This document shows, piece by piece, positions 42,444 through 53,837 of a stretch of DNA of 64,000 bases. A program made the translations under genes and the position numbers. The DNA is taken from contig CM042160.1 in the NCBI GenBank assembly GCA_023376005.1, forward strand, positions 87,865,805-87,929,804. The letters are read 5' to 3'. The notes beneath the pieces were generated by a model. That model worked only from the letters and a program-made list of their open reading frames with translations. It ran no database searches and had not been told where the DNA came from. The stretch is from Doryteuthis pealeii (taxonomy: Eukaryota; Mollusca; Cephalopoda; Myopsida; Loliginidae). Numbering within the stretch: the first letter of the stretch is position 1; each line of letters begins with the position of its first letter.

Positions 42444-43365
42444 GGTAATCTTGAACTTTAAGTGACTAAATTCCTACCATAAAATTGTACTTGTGCATTA
42501 TTTCAAATTAACTTGAATTAATGGATTTGAAAAATGGATTTGAAAAGCGTTGTGTTTTCTTTGTGCAAATTAGGTTGAATAAAAGATAGCTGCCATTGTT
42601 TACAAGCTTCTTCTCAGAAAAAGAACAAAGGAACTTAACTCTCATTGCTTTGAGAGTTAAGTTCCTTAAAGACTTTCATTTAACTCTCATTTAAGAGTAT
42701 TTACGGGGTTTCAAAGGAGCTCTTATTTCTCCGTGTTGTAGGCAAATTGTCGGACAAAGAAGACAAACACACAATGGAAATTTAATACATGTATTGACAA
42801 ATAATACAAGAACTTGTTGCAAATTTTATTGGTATTTGCTACCAGACTTATCTGAGTTAAATAATGTTCTTAGAGCAGTGGTGATAACAGAGGTATTCTG
42901 TTGCTTGTTGGAAAGTTGATAGGATGTTTCTTCGGACGTTTCTCGTTCTTCCTCGTAACCGGTTCTGTGATAAGTGATGGGGGATGCTATTTTAGAAGCT
43001 TCTCGCCCGGGTTAACAGTTCTTTTAAATGACGGTGACTGGGCCCTTTTCAAGTAGACTATTTGGTCTTCAGCCTTCTATAGTGTGCTTTGTGACTTCGA
43101 AAGTGTGCTGTGAAAAAATGCCTCCGTCCAGGTCAACAGTCCGTAGATAAGTAAGCCCTGTTTTTGGGCTAATTGATGAATGAAGTGTAGGGACCGCTAT
43201 TTACGCGCCCACCCTCAGTGGGTGCTCTGTGATAAGTGAAGTTTTTGGTATTGGCGCCAACATACGATGTTGGCGATTTGCCCCCCCTAGCGGCAGGGGG
43301 AGATGATTAACTATGGAATTTCCAATACATTTAAGTGCAAGTACAATTTTATGGTAGGAATTTAG
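42444..43365. mobile_element. GGTAATCTTGAAC TIR element, copy with insertion
   Basis: Same body as 43373-43712 (TTGAAAAGCGTTGTGTTTTC, TTACAAGCTTCTTCTCAG), interrupted at 42696-43327. The right terminus is cut short where the next copy begins, so the two stand head to tail. Confidence 0.75.
42696..43327. mobile_element. 632-bp unclassified insertion with 8-bp duplication
   Basis: Flanked by CATTTAAG on both sides. The uninterrupted paralogue at 43640-43670 has this motif once, proving the insertion. Ends are AGTATTTACGGGGTTTC and TATGGAATTTCCAATA, only weakly inverted. The interior is more GC-rich than its surroundings, with palindromes such as TTGGCGCCAACATACGATGT. On the minus strand CCAATAAAATTTGC may be a poly-A signal. 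No domain recognised. Confidence 0.75.
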
Positions 43366-43372
43366 TTGGTTG

Positions 43373-43712
43373 GGTAATCTTGAACTTTAAGTGACTAAAT
43401 TCCTACCATAAAATTGTACTTGTGGATTGTTTCAAATTAACTTAATTGTTATTAAAAAAACATTTTATGATATTTTGGAGTTAAAAACATGCATTAAAAT
43501 GGATTTGAAAAGCGTTGTGTTTTCTTTGTGCAAATTACGTTGAATCAAAGATGGCTGCCATTGTTTACAAGCTTCTTCTCAGAAAAAGAACAAAGGGACT
43601 TAACTCTCATTGTTTTGAGAGTTAAGTTCCTTAAAGACTTTCATTTAACTCTCATTTAAGTGCAAGTACAATTTTATGGTAGGAATTTAGTCACTTAAGG
43701 TTCAAGATTACC
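43373..43712. mobile_element. GGTAATCTTGAAC TIR element, intact copy
   Basis: Inverted ends GGTAATCTTGAACTTTAAGT / ACTTAAGGTTCAAGATTACC with the adjoining block AATTCCTACCATAAAATTGT on both arms. An internal hairpin (GGGACTTAACTCTCATTG / AGAGTTAAGTTCC) is present. Confidence 0.8.
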
Positions 43713-44300
43713 CAACCATCAGTTTATTAATACACATTAGGTCTTTAGACTAGCTTATTGATACATTTGAAGATATAAAGAACAGGCTGTTCTCAAAGTT
43801 TGCAAAATATGAAATTTTAGACTTTTAACAAAAGTCTGCAAAATATAAAGAATGAACTATGAATGCTGACAGATAGGTTAAGAATTAAAGAATAAACCAA
43901 ACAACTAGAATTGGAATAAAAGACATGTAATACTGTTGAGGCTGGATATTCAGCAGAGTGTTGCATAATGGAAATAATGCATGAAATAACAGAATTGACA
44001 ATAGGTAAAAAATAAGGTGAGGAGATGGGCACACAAGGTAAAATAAAGAATGTCAGGAGACATTAACACACGAGGTAAATTCAACAATGATTTATTTACG
44101 AACTGATTTAATTTTTACAACGGTTAAAAAGGCGGGAACAAACCTTGGGCGGAGTCTGAGCTCCTGCTGATGTCACATCAAATATATTTATTAATAGAAA
44201 TATGGACTTATAAAATCTAACAAATACAGACATAAAACAATAGGGTTGCAGACTTTTTGATTTGTCTGCACAAATGTTTACAATTTGTCCACTTAACTGA
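43713..44300. other. AT-rich spacer, possible LTR end
   Basis: Minus strand at 44050-44100: CGTAAATAAATCATTGTTGA ... CTCCTGACA, reminiscent of a poly-A signal and LTR terminus. The body is otherwise unassigned. Confidence 0.3.
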
Positions 44301-44304
44301 AATC

Positions 44305-44520
44305 CTGAGGTAGGGTTGGTTATCGAAGTCCCTTAGCTACAGCCATCTGATAGTTCTGCTGGATATGAGAGAGACCCTTTTTGAGGTCTGTCTCCGTTGC
44401 TGGTCAATCAGAAAGAGGGGGAAAGAATTTGCCTCTTTGGCTTTGTCGCCAAAGTATGCTGGCTGTGATTGGTTGGTTTGATACAGAGGTTCGTAGACAA
44501 GGACGATAACCCCTACCTCA
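44305..44520. mobile_element. 216-bp TIR element, CTGAGGTAGG ends
   Basis: CTGAGGTAGGGTTGGTTATC and the inverted GATAACCCCTACCTCAG. No convincing target duplication. The minus-strand open frame here has no domain. Confidence 0.5.
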
Positions 44521-44661
44521 GAATTCTTAATAAATATAATGAAAATTATTTTTACCCATTTATTAATACACATAAAGTTATAAAACAGATTTGGCATTAA
44601 ATAACCCACAAGGGTTGATATGCCATTAAATACCAACAAACAAAAGCTTAATAAACAAAGA

Positions 44662-45272
44662 GGTAATTTATGAGGAAGTGCGTCCGGTCTCCTGCCTCAG
44701 AAATTGCTACCGGTGACTATTAAAATAACGTCCCCAGCTATGTCGTCTCAGATTTTCTTTATTCATGTTTGTTTAATGTCTTGTTTTAGCTTAAATTCAT
44801 GTTTGTTTAATGTCTTGTTTTTAGTTTAAATAAACAAGAATTACGACAAAAAAGAAGCGACACCCCACAAATACATTTACTTGTAGAAAATATCTATCTA
44901 TCTATCTCCATTTGTTCATATCTATCTATATTATTTTGTTTATCTATCTCAGTCTATTCCAAACTATATATCCATCTTCATATCTAAACAAGAATTACGA
45001 CAAATTACGATAACCAATAATTACGACAAATTTCTATAAATGAACAAGAATATGACAAATTTCTATAAATGAACAAGAATTATGACAAATTACGATAAAT
45101 AAATAAGAATTACGCCAAAAAAGAGAAGCCTCCCCCTCTAAAATACATTTAACGCCCTAAGTTGGTTGTTTTCTTTCAAGTAACAACGACATAGCTGGGG
45201 ATGTTATTTTAATAGTCACCGGATAGCAATTTCTGAGGCAGGAGACCGGGATGCACTTCCTCATAAATTACC
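44662..45272. mobile_element. GGTAATTTATGAGG TIR element, copy 4
   Basis: Termini as in copies 1 and 2; perfect flanking AACAAAGA (8 bp). It is 611 bp, the longest copy, with extra GTAATTCTTG-type repeats (read reversed). Confidence 0.9.
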
Positions 45273-45312
45273 AACAAAGATATTCATTAAAATTTTGGCT
45301 ATAATAATTTTT

Positions 45313-45538
45313 GGTGTTCTTTCAATATGTGGTCTACTGAAGGTTTATGATCTACTATTCATGGCATGTGATCTACTAGGAAAAACAAGAAGACAGGGTT
45401 AGGGTTAGGGGTTAGGGTTAGTTTAATGGGAAAATAATGGGTACTTAATGGGTATTTCACATATTGGAATGTAAACAACTTGGTAGATCACATATTGGAT
45501 TAGAAACCATTCTGTAGATCACATATTGGAAGAGCACC
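45313..45538. mobile_element. GGTGCTC TIR element, copy 3
   Basis: GGTGTTCTTTCAATATGTGG / ATCACATATTGGAAGAGCACC; perfect flanking TAATTTTT (8 bp). Contains an extra ATCACATATTGGA unit near the right end and a GGGTTAGGG tract. Confidence 0.85.
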
Positions 45539-45546
45539 TAATTTTT

Positions 45547-45840
45547 ATTGTACAAGCAAAGAGTATCTTGCTTCTTAAGAATACATACAAGTGCCAATGA
45601 GAGTTATTTGTATTTCATTTAATGATGATGATGTTAATAAACATCGAAACATTAAGAAAATCAACAGTTATATTGCATGTTAAATTATTAACAATATCGA
45701 TTGATTGATTTCCGACAGGGTTTTATTTTCTTAAGATAGGAAAGTAATGAATCAAGACTACAAAATGAATATTGGAATATTTTTATTCATTCATTCATTC
45801 ATTCATTTAGAATATCTATTAACATTATAAATGTTTTGAG
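45547..45840. other. AT-rich spacer before promoter-like region
   Basis: Includes an ATTC tetranucleotide repeat (45784-45808). No other feature. Confidence 0.4.
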
Positions 45841-45844
45841 AGTA

Positions 45845-46020
45845 TATCCCCCTTTTTGACGAAAGTCTTCAGATGCCCTTGCTTGGTGAAGCGCTGCATT
45901 GCACACCCGCACTGTCGCTGTAAGTGATGTAAAAAGTCACGTGGCACCCATCCGAGATTTAGCAAATGTATAATGGCGGCCACCGTAGTAGAACAGGACG
46001 AGTGAATTTTCTTTTCCTTT
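45845..46020 (+). promoter_or_regulatory. Putative gene promoter with E-box and ATGGCGGC element
   Basis: A local rise in GC and CpG (CACACCCGCACTGTCGCTG) in a very AT-rich setting. AAGTCACGTGGCACC (about 45935) has a palindromic CACGTG E-box. ATAATGGCGGCCACC (about 45969) is close to the YY1/TISU element that marks transcription and translation starts of genes with very short leaders. It sits just ahead of the candidate coding exons and outside recognised repeats. Confidence 0.5.
45972..46004 (+). CDS. Short start exon or upstream ORF at ATGGCGGC
   Basis: ATG GCG GCC ACC opens 10 codons (MAATVVEQDE) to a TGA. In a TISU-type start this ATG is normally the real one. The frame could instead leave the exon at a weak GTGAAT donor two bases into the last codon and join the exon at 46969 in the same phase as the alternative start exon. 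Otherwise it is an upstream ORF before the ATG at 46041. The sequence cannot decide. Confidence 0.3.
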
Positions 46021-46040
46021 CTTTTTTTTCTGCCTACGTC

Positions 46041-46084
46041 ATGTCACCTGTACTAGCCACTGTTGGTACCATTGCAGCTAGTGT
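46041..46084 (+). CDS. Candidate start exon 1 of unknown gene
   Basis: ATG opens MSPVLATVGTIAAS and continues into the first two bases of a Val codon at a consensus GTAAGT donor (46085-46090). The small hydrophobic stretch could be part of a signal anchor. The downstream exon at 46969 continues exactly in phase. Located about 70 bp after the ATGGCGGC element, so leader length is short. No family recognised. Confidence 0.4.
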
Positions 46085-46968
46085 GTAAGTCTGTCTTTTT
46101 TTTTGTCGATTATTTCCTTTTGTTGTACTCGAATTAGTTCTCCTAGGTTCTTGTTTAGCTAATTTTTTTTGTGTATGTGTGTGTGGTGGGGAGAATTGAA
46201 AAGGAGTGGTGGAGGGTACAGAAGAGAAACCTCACAGCCGCCGATTTTTTTTTTTTAGCTGGGGAGATTGGTTGTTGTTGACGGTGATGATGATAATAAT
46301 AATAATAATAATAATATTGATTGTTGCTAGGTTTTTAAAGTGAACAGTCGTCGTTATCACGTGACCACCTTGCATAACTTGAGAGATGTGAAAATATTAT
46401 TATATATCCCTGTAAATTTAAAAGAAAAATCCTCAAGGAATTCCTTCGTTATTGTCCCTTTTTATATATATATATATTATATATATATATATTACCTCCA
46501 CTCCTCCTCCAAAAAAACAAACCCTAAATAAACAACCCTAAGCTTTAAACAACAATAATAAAAAGGTCTGTTGGAATATGAAGAAATAACTGATTAAGGA
46601 ACATCTGATAAAATGTGAAAATTTAAACTGGAAAGGTGAATAACGAACACAAACAATCGATTCAATCAATATTTCGTCTCTGTTCTTCTTCAGACTGACT
46701 TTATTAGCTTTTTATATATATTCATTTCTTTTTGGTACTATCTAGTTGCTTTTAGAATACCGAAAAAAGCAGAAGAAAACCACGTTTAAAATTTAAAAAA
46801 AAATGACTTTTACTAAGTGATTCTTATTTAAAAACACACAAAGCCATTTACTCACTCAATATATTCTTTTTAGAATGTTTTTAATGTTATCATTGTGTTA
46901 TTTTATTTTTTTTTTTTTCTTCTAGCATTTAAAAAAAATTCCAAACTTATTTTCTTTCGTTTTTTTAG

Positions 46969-47104
46969 TGACCCAAGAATAAAAGTGAAAGCAAAAATGA
47001 CAATGACACAAACTGATGTGGCATCGCGGCAAACAATAACAACCACCAGCACTTTAGGTGGTTACGAAATCGGGGTTCATTTTGTAATTAGTTCTGCATT
47101 GTAA
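46969..47104 (+). CDS. Candidate exon 2 of the same unknown gene
   Basis: A long pyrimidine tract ending TTTTTTTAG precedes it. Joined to exon 1 it reads V-DPRIKVKAKMTMTQTDVA and on, Thr/Ser-rich then GGYEIGVHFVISSAL and a TAA at 47102, giving about 59 residues in total. If the stop is real this is a very short protein. If a donor inside the exon (for example TTTAG|GTGGTT, or TT|GTAAAT over the stop) is used, the gene continues into the downstream repeat-poor region. The codon make-up is unlike the surrounding AT-rich DNA. I do not recognise the protein. Confidence 0.4.
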
Positions 47105-47550
47105 ATCGATCCCCCATTTCTTTTTATTTTACCGCCGTTATCTTCTCTCTTTTCTTTCTTTTTTTGATAGAAGATGCGCATGTTAAAAATACAAGGAAAT
47201 AATATTTCTAACATGCGTATTTATTATTTGGGAATTAAAGATATTCCTCCTCCCCCAAATATGACGTCAAATTTTTTTCCATAGGTATTTATTTTGTATA
47301 ATTTCTTGTTTCTTAGACGAACGACTGTTTAATAAAAAATTGTAAATGTTTCTTTTTATTTTGTAATTAATATTATTCATTATTTGCTTGTCACTTCAAA
47401 TGTATTTCCTTTTCTTACGGAAAACTTGCTTATTTAGTTTTAAATATTTTTCAGTTAAATTATTTTATTTTATCTTTTTAATGCGTTTTTAAAAGATGTA
47501 TTCGCAATGCATTGCAAAACGTACACACACACACATATATACACACACAT

Positions 47551-47630
<80 letters not shown>

Positions 47631-47760
47631 TGAATTCTAAACTGAAACCAGAACGTAATAGTTAAAAAGAATCCCATAAATTCATATGTAATTTTCAGAA
47701 AATTGTCTTCAAGAAAATTAACTGCTGAGTTGATTTAAAATTGAATTTTATATGAAATAA

Positions 47761-47799
<39 letters not shown>

Positions 47800-50680
47800 T
47801 ACGACATTAAATTGCTTACTTCCTTGAAAATTCACAAGTAAGAAATCTAATATTTCAAGTAAGATTTACAAAAAAAAGATTCTCCCATATTTGAATTTAA
47901 TTTTTTTACAGCTTCTATTATATATTGAGAGAAAAATTCTTTTAATTTATTCATAGTTTTTAAAAAATTTAATTTAAAATAAATTTTTTAACGTAAATAT
48001 AAGAATTTTAAAAGAAAATCTATAGCGTAAAAATGTTACGTTAGGAAAATTTGTGAGTTTGCTTTTATCAGCAGTTTACTTATTATTTGTCTGGATAATC
48101 CACTTAGAGTTTATTTTTATTTGTTATCTTTTGAGAACTAACAACAAAAATCTACCATTGACTAATTTTAGCCCCCGATTAAAGATTAGCTTTTGAATAG
48201 ACCCGTTTATGACAGCATGGCTGGTTACGTGGCTTTACAACTCGTACTCTCCTCCTCAATGACGTTATTTTAATTTTGGCCTCTTTTTTCTCCCCCCCCA
48301 CAAAAAAATTGATTATTTAAAAAGGGATAGAAACAAATTGTTTTTTTTTTTTAAACTGGCTTGATTTTTACTTAAATACTTTTTGAAAAATATGACAATC
48401 TTTTCTTAGAACCTAACATTTTCACCTTTTTTTCATGCGATGCGCTTTTTTTTTTTTTTTTTTTTTTTTTTTTGAAGCTACTAGAAGCCGTATCGATTTA
48501 TTTTATTTTTTGTGCTAACCAATATGGAATTGTGCTTTGTTGACAACATATTGTAACGAGAAATAATGTGGGCAAACCAAAATAATGATAATGTCGGGAG
48601 CGAACTACGCTCGACACATTCACTAGGCGACCAGTGCGCGTTTAATTAATAAATGCTTGCAAGTCACTTGTGTCATAAATTGACATAAAAAACAACATAT
48701 TTAAATCATTTAATAGTGAAATGATATTTTAAGTGTTTTATACTCTTGTAGTGAACTGCGTATATTCAGTCAGTTACCGTTTCTCTTATATTTTTGTAGT
48801 GCTTAAATTATTTTGGCTCAGGGTGTTGTGTTTACTCCTAAGCATTTTCTTCAAGGCTGCACTGGTGGTGGTCATAAAATCGGGGAACGGTTTATTGTTC
48901 TAGTTCTCTGTTGTATAGCATTCTTTACACACAAGCCGATTCAATATGTCTTAGTCCGTGGTCATGTCGAACTACTTCAAGAGCAATTTCGAATTCCTGC
49001 TGAAGAATTCTGTTAACAAAATATGAACTGAAGGAACTGCTTGGACAGAACAAGAAACTACCAGGTCTTTTTTTAAAATCATTAGACCTATATAGCGTCT
49101 GTTATTCTTTTACTTTTTATAATCTTTGTTTGTCCCAGACCTTTTTAATGTTGCTAATTTATTAATTTGGAATTATATATACATATATATATATCTATCT
49201 ATCTATATCTATATATATATCTTAGCAAACCGGTGTTTCTAGGAACATTTTTATTTGAGTTTTATTTTCTTCTTGCTTCTAGTCTAGTCGATGCAAATGC
49301 TAGTATTAAACTTTAACTTCCTATTTTGTGATATCTACAAAATATAAATAATGCACTTGTATAATGACTGCTCTCACCTATTTGTAGCATTTCTTAATTA
49401 TTATATAGTTGGTTCTCATGACCAAATTTTATTTATTTAACTATATCGTTTCTTTTGCAGTCCTCTCGTTATTATTTTTTTGACTTTTACAGTTTAATGT
49501 GTAATTAATTTCTGTTACTCGATACACACGGTAACATTTACTACAGACAATGTAGTTACCAGTTATTAACAGAACGACGTATTTTGAAGCCACCTTCTTC
49601 TTAGTTAAAACAAATTAATTGGTATCCAAGTTACATATAAATCTTTTATCAGAGTACCTACGCCTAAAAAATTTCTCTTGTGAATAGTTTTTGAAAATGT
49701 TACCATCACAACTTCCCAACTAGTCATTTCCTTTTTTTTCTTTTTTTCTTTTTTTTTAATGTATATGTAACTTTAATAATACGTAAGACTAAAAAGTATG
49801 ATGTTTATTGTTTAAACACACCGAAAAAAAGATGTAAACTATTGTTTATTTTATTTATTTATACTTCGTTTTTACTTCCAACAGGATATTTTGCTTAAAA
49901 AAAATTTTTTAGATATAAAATGGCAAAATATTTTGTGTCCACGAAATTTTAATTTTAGAAATATAACCAATTTCTATCTTTTTAATTTATTCTATTTTAA
50001 ACATTTTTGAAAAAAAAAAAAAAAAAATGTAATAAAATATTTTTGACAAATGATTAACGAATGTTAATGATAAATTAATATTTCACTTTTTTTTTTTTTT
50101 TTTAATATTCGTTGACAAAAACATTTTTTTTGTAATCTTGAATCTAAAGACATTTTTTATTAGCTTTTATTTGTTTCTTTAATAATTTCGTTTAAATTTA
50201 TCTTTTTATATATTTGTTATTCAAATATTTTAGTAAGAAAAACTAGTGTTAATTTTTTTCTCTTTCTTTTACCATTCTTTCTTTAACCTAAAACCACTGT
50301 CACAGTCTGCTAGCTTGATAATAACGCTAAAAATAGTGATTCTTTTTCTTGTTTTTTGTCCCTATTAAGTTGATACAACTACTTAATGTCTCTTAAGTTA
50401 AAATGATTTTCATTTAACGGTTTATTTTTTTATTTTTTCTGTTTAAATTTTCTTATTTTGAGATAAATGCACATTTTTTTTTTATTGAATCTTTTTTTTA
50501 CTAACAAGTTCGAAGATAAAATTGACGAACCCTCCATTTTTATCCCCCTTTAATCGGTTTATTAATTAAAATTAGATATAATAACATACTAAAACAAAAA
50601 TTATATATTAGTTTGCTATATTTGTAATTAAAAAGTGCTCTATATCTGTCATAGAGCTTCTTTTTTAATTTTTTTTATAA
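47105..50680 (+). other. Repeat-poor intron-like region
   Basis: The longest stretch without recognised dispersed repeats. It holds CA/TA microsatellites (47523-47627), several poly-T runs (47763-47794, 48448-48473, 50088-50103), and a 67-codon open frame ending in TAA at 49016 (48813-49016; AQGVVFTPKHFLQG...) after a TTTTTGTAG tract, which could be a terminal exon but is unsupported. AATAAA-type motifs are too frequent to place a gene end. Confidence 0.4.
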
Positions 50681-50689
50681 TGATAATGA

Positions 50690-50935
50690 AATTTATTGCG
50701 TACAATGCTCAGGTGCACCACAACTCATCAGTCTCATGTCTAATACATAGAATAATGTATTAGTGTCAGGAACATGAATAGTGTACAATAATAATATACG
50801 TGTGCGTGCGTGCATATGTGTGTGGATGGGAGTATCAGGTATAGCGTTGGCGGATTACAGGAAGCATGGAGTCTTTGAAAGACGCAGTATTTCAGCAGCC
50901 TACAACTGAAGCAGGCAGTTTATTCCATGAAATAT
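50690..50935 (-). pseudogene. LINE 3' end, minus strand
   Basis: Single-copy version of the LINE 3' tail (GCTCAGGTGCACCACAACTC, GTGTCAGGAACATGAATAGT) followed by the coding end (GGATTACAGGAAGCATGGAG). Inverted relative to 38460-38757. Confidence 0.65.
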
Positions 50936-51240
50936 TAAGCTTAGCTTAGTTGTGGCACAAAACCAGAAGTATTGGACACTCAGTGAGGATCGAACTCATT
51001 AACAATGGTCTGCTAATTTAGCTTGCTAGCCATTACATCACATGATATAGCATGTATTTGTCTCATATATATTATATATATATATATATATATATTAAAT
51101 AAATAATAAAGAGTACTCAATATCATTGATAGAGCATCACATAGTTATGATTAAGCTTAGCTGTGGCACCCAGTGTGAATAGAACTCACTAATAATAGTA
51201 TGCTAATCTAGATTGCTAGCAATTACACCATGTGATATAT
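50936..51240 (-). repeat. Two copies of tRNA-like SINE S4
   Basis: 50936-51060 and 51140-51240, separated by a TA microsatellite. Reverse reading: ATGTAATGGCTAGCAAGCTA then AATGAGTTCGATCCTCACTG (B box). A third copy is at 60000-60110. Confidence 0.6.
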
Positions 51241-51247
51241 ATTATGG

Positions 51248-51687
51248 GTTAAATCCTACTTAATGGACATAAATTCCACCATCGTATGTCACTCCCACGA
51301 AAAAAAAAAATACTAAAAATCAAGGAATTAACTGAATTTAATGAAATTTTCAGTGTTGATACATTAATGAATAAAAGATATAATGCACCAGTTATTTTAT
51401 TTAAAAACTTTTACATTTTTTAAGGTCAATTAACTTTAAACCATGTATGTTTGTGAATCTATGTTACACCTCAAAGATACGTGTTTCAAAGATAACTGAC
51501 CTGAAAAAACGTAAGAGTTTTTGAATAAAATAACTGGTGCATTATATCTTTTATTCATTAATGTATCAACACTGAAAATTTGATTAAATTCGGTTAGTTC
51601 CTTGAATTTTAGTATTTTTTTTTTTTTTTTCTTTCGGTGTGGTGACATATGATGGTGGAATTTATGTCCGTTAAATATGATTTAACA
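51248..51687. repeat. Palindromic foldback, about 190-bp arms
   Basis: The left arm 51248-51431 (GTTAAATCCTACTTAATGGA...) and right arm 51492-51687 are inverted copies with a poly-A/poly-T difference and a spacer of about 60 bp. The single-arm relative is at 35304-35700. Confidence 0.8.
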
Positions 51688-51714
51688 ATATTATGTTTGT
51701 TAGTGTATACTTGG

Positions 51715-51850
51715 ACAACCCTACTTTGTAACTGTCAGTTTCTTTCCTATGCGATATTCAGACCAACAGTCTGGTTTGAAGATTGCATAGGCATGAAATT
51801 GACAGTTTCCAAGTGCCATTGACTTGGTATATGCTACCCCCTAACTTGTA
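51715..51850. repeat. Small foldback related to the TTAA element
   Basis: AACTGTCAGTTTCTTTCCTA ... CATAGGCATGAAATTGACAG forms a stem around CCAACAGTCTGG; similar interior to 21535-21647. Confidence 0.5.
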
Positions 51851-51900
51851 TGTGTATGTATTTTTCTTAGATATTTTTTTCTTATTTATAAGATACAACA

Positions 51901-52296
51901 TCTATTAATAATGGAGATTCGCTTCCAGCTTTTGTCTGTAACAAAAACTACGTCACTGCTTATGTCACTATACCCGTCATAAATCGTCATAACATAGAAT
52001 AAACACACTCAAAATTTGAGCATGCAACATTAGACAGTCCTCATTGTTTTTTAAAACAAGTTTTAATAAATACATCACTGGTATTATATATCTATATATA
52101 GTTTGTTTTATTTTAATACATATTTAAAGTTTACATTTCAAATTGTTTTATTTTTTAATCCTTTAATGAATTTGATGATTTTACTTACTTAGGGTACAAA
52201 CTCGCTGACATTGAATTTTTACTCCCACCCCTCAGGCAATATGTTTCAAAAATTTATTTTTACATCGCCCGGAGTGCGTTTTTTATTTTGTACTCG
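51901..52296 (+). mobile_element. Helitron-like element, family 1, copy 3, degraded 3' end
   Basis: Starts TCTATTAATAATGGAGATTC after an A; body ACTCCCACCCCTCAGGCAAT matches 32780-32810. The 3' end reads ...CGCCCGGAGTGCG...TACTCG, where other copies have CTAG. Confidence 0.65.
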
Positions 52297-52344
52297 TTCT
52301 GTTAATATTTATCTAATTTTATTTATAAACACGAATGAATTTTT

Positions 52345-52846
52345 GGTAATTTATGAGGAAGTGTGTCCCAGTTTCCTGCCTAAAATATTGCTACCCGGTG
52401 ACTATTAAAATAACGACCCAGCTCAGTCTATTCAAAACTATCCATCTTCATATCCATCTATCTATCTATCTCAATTTGTTCATATTTATCTATATTACTT
52501 TAAATACTAAGATTTTTTTTTATTGATGTTTGTTTAATGTCTTGTTTTTAGTTTAAATAAACAAGAATTATGACAAAAAAAGATGCACCCCCCCACCAAA
52601 TACATTTACTTGTCAAAAATATCTATATCTTCATTTGTTCATATCTATCTATATTATTTTGTTTGTTTATCTATCTATCTATCTCAGTCTATTCCAAACT
52701 ATATATCCATCTTCATATCTAAACAAGAATTACGACAAATTATGATAAATAAACAAGAATTATGACGAGCTGGGGTTGTTGTTTTGATAGTGACCGGGTA
52801 GCAATTTTTGAGGCAGGAGACCGGACGCACTTCCTCATAAATTACC
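52345..52846. mobile_element. GGTAATTTATGAGG TIR element, copy 5
   Basis: Both termini intact; perfect flanking GAATTTTT (8 bp). GATA/TATC tracts inside; 502 bp. Confidence 0.9.
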
Positions 52847-53100
52847 GAATTTTTGTTAAAGTGACTTGAATAACAGCTGTTAAAAAAATTCTCAACACCT
52901 TCCAAGTTTATGGGCACTAACACTTAAATAAGGGGGAAAAAAAATCTTGTTTCATCTTAGAATTATTGTAGGATCAAGAAATGTTTTTATTGTACAAAAT
53001 CCATTTATACCCCCACCCAATATATTAATTACAATGAGATACAGAGATTGACCCCCCCCCAAAAAAAATGCAATCAAGATTTGTGCTATATATATTTATT

Positions 53101-53389
53101 GGTAATCTGAATATTAGCTACATGAATGAGAGTAATCTCCCTTGTTTGTTTCACTTTGAGGAAGCCTTATGTTTTGGTTGACCATTTTAATTTCACCGTA
53201 AATCTACACTAAAAATACGAATTTGTTTGAATCAATAAAACTGCATGTTTTAGCACAAAATATATAAGATGTGTTCTTAATAACAATTAAGTTCATTTCA
53301 AATAATGCGCAAGCACAATTAAGAACACATTTTATGATATTTACAAAGGGAGGTTACTCTCATTTATGTAGCTAATGTTCAAATTACCA
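53101..53389. mobile_element. GGTAATCTGAA TIR element
   Basis: GGTAATCTGAATATTAGCTA / TAGCTAATGTTCAAATTACC, each followed inward by GAGAGTAACCTCCC-like sequence. An internal hairpin (TGTGTTCTTAAT / ATTAAGAACACA) is present. No clear target duplication. An inverted partial copy is at 53838-54085. Confidence 0.7.
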
Positions 53390-53444
53390 GAAATATATAC
53401 TGCTCATGCAGAGGGGTTGATAAATAGGTAATTTATTTCTTACG

Positions 53445-53700
53445 TGGAATTTAACAAGTTTCAATTCAGTTTTCCTTCTCCTAAACTGGTTGCCTAACCT
53501 AGATTAAAGAGCCCAGTCCATCCTGTTATTTACCCATAGCTGAAGGAGAATATTTGGATTCCTGGTATTTACCAATAGATGGAGGGAGATAGTTGGATTC
53601 ATACTCCCCCCCCAAGGGTATTAGCATTATGTGAAATGCTAACAGCCTCATCCAGGATTTGAACTCGTCTTGTGTTCATTTCCTACAATGGTAACCTGTT
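53445..53700 (-). repeat. S2 SINE, minus strand
   Basis: CCTTCTCCTAAACTGGTTGC, CTGTTATTTACCCATAGCTG and CCTCATCCAGGATTTGAACTC. A 25-bp portion of the body is repeated. An R1 tail (53700-53830) follows. Confidence 0.65.
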
Positions 53701-53837
53701 GGGTCCCATCTATGGGTTAGACAAAAAAATGTATTTATAAAAAAAATTGAGTATCCGTTAAGAATGAATTTATTTAAAAACTTTATTGGCTATTAAAATG
53801 ACTCACTGGGGTTGATATGCCATAAAACATCATAAAC

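Noticed and set aside
44337..44639. 100-codon minus-strand frame
   Set aside because: Overlaps a TIR element and an R1 tail; no domain.
47489..47677. Tyr/Ile/Val/Cys repeat proteins in several places
   Set aside because: Direct translations of TA and CA microsatellites.
48813..49016. 67-codon frame as a terminal exon
   Set aside because: Preceded by a TTTTTGTAG tract, but no partner exon in phase can be shown and no domain is recognised; kept only as a remark.
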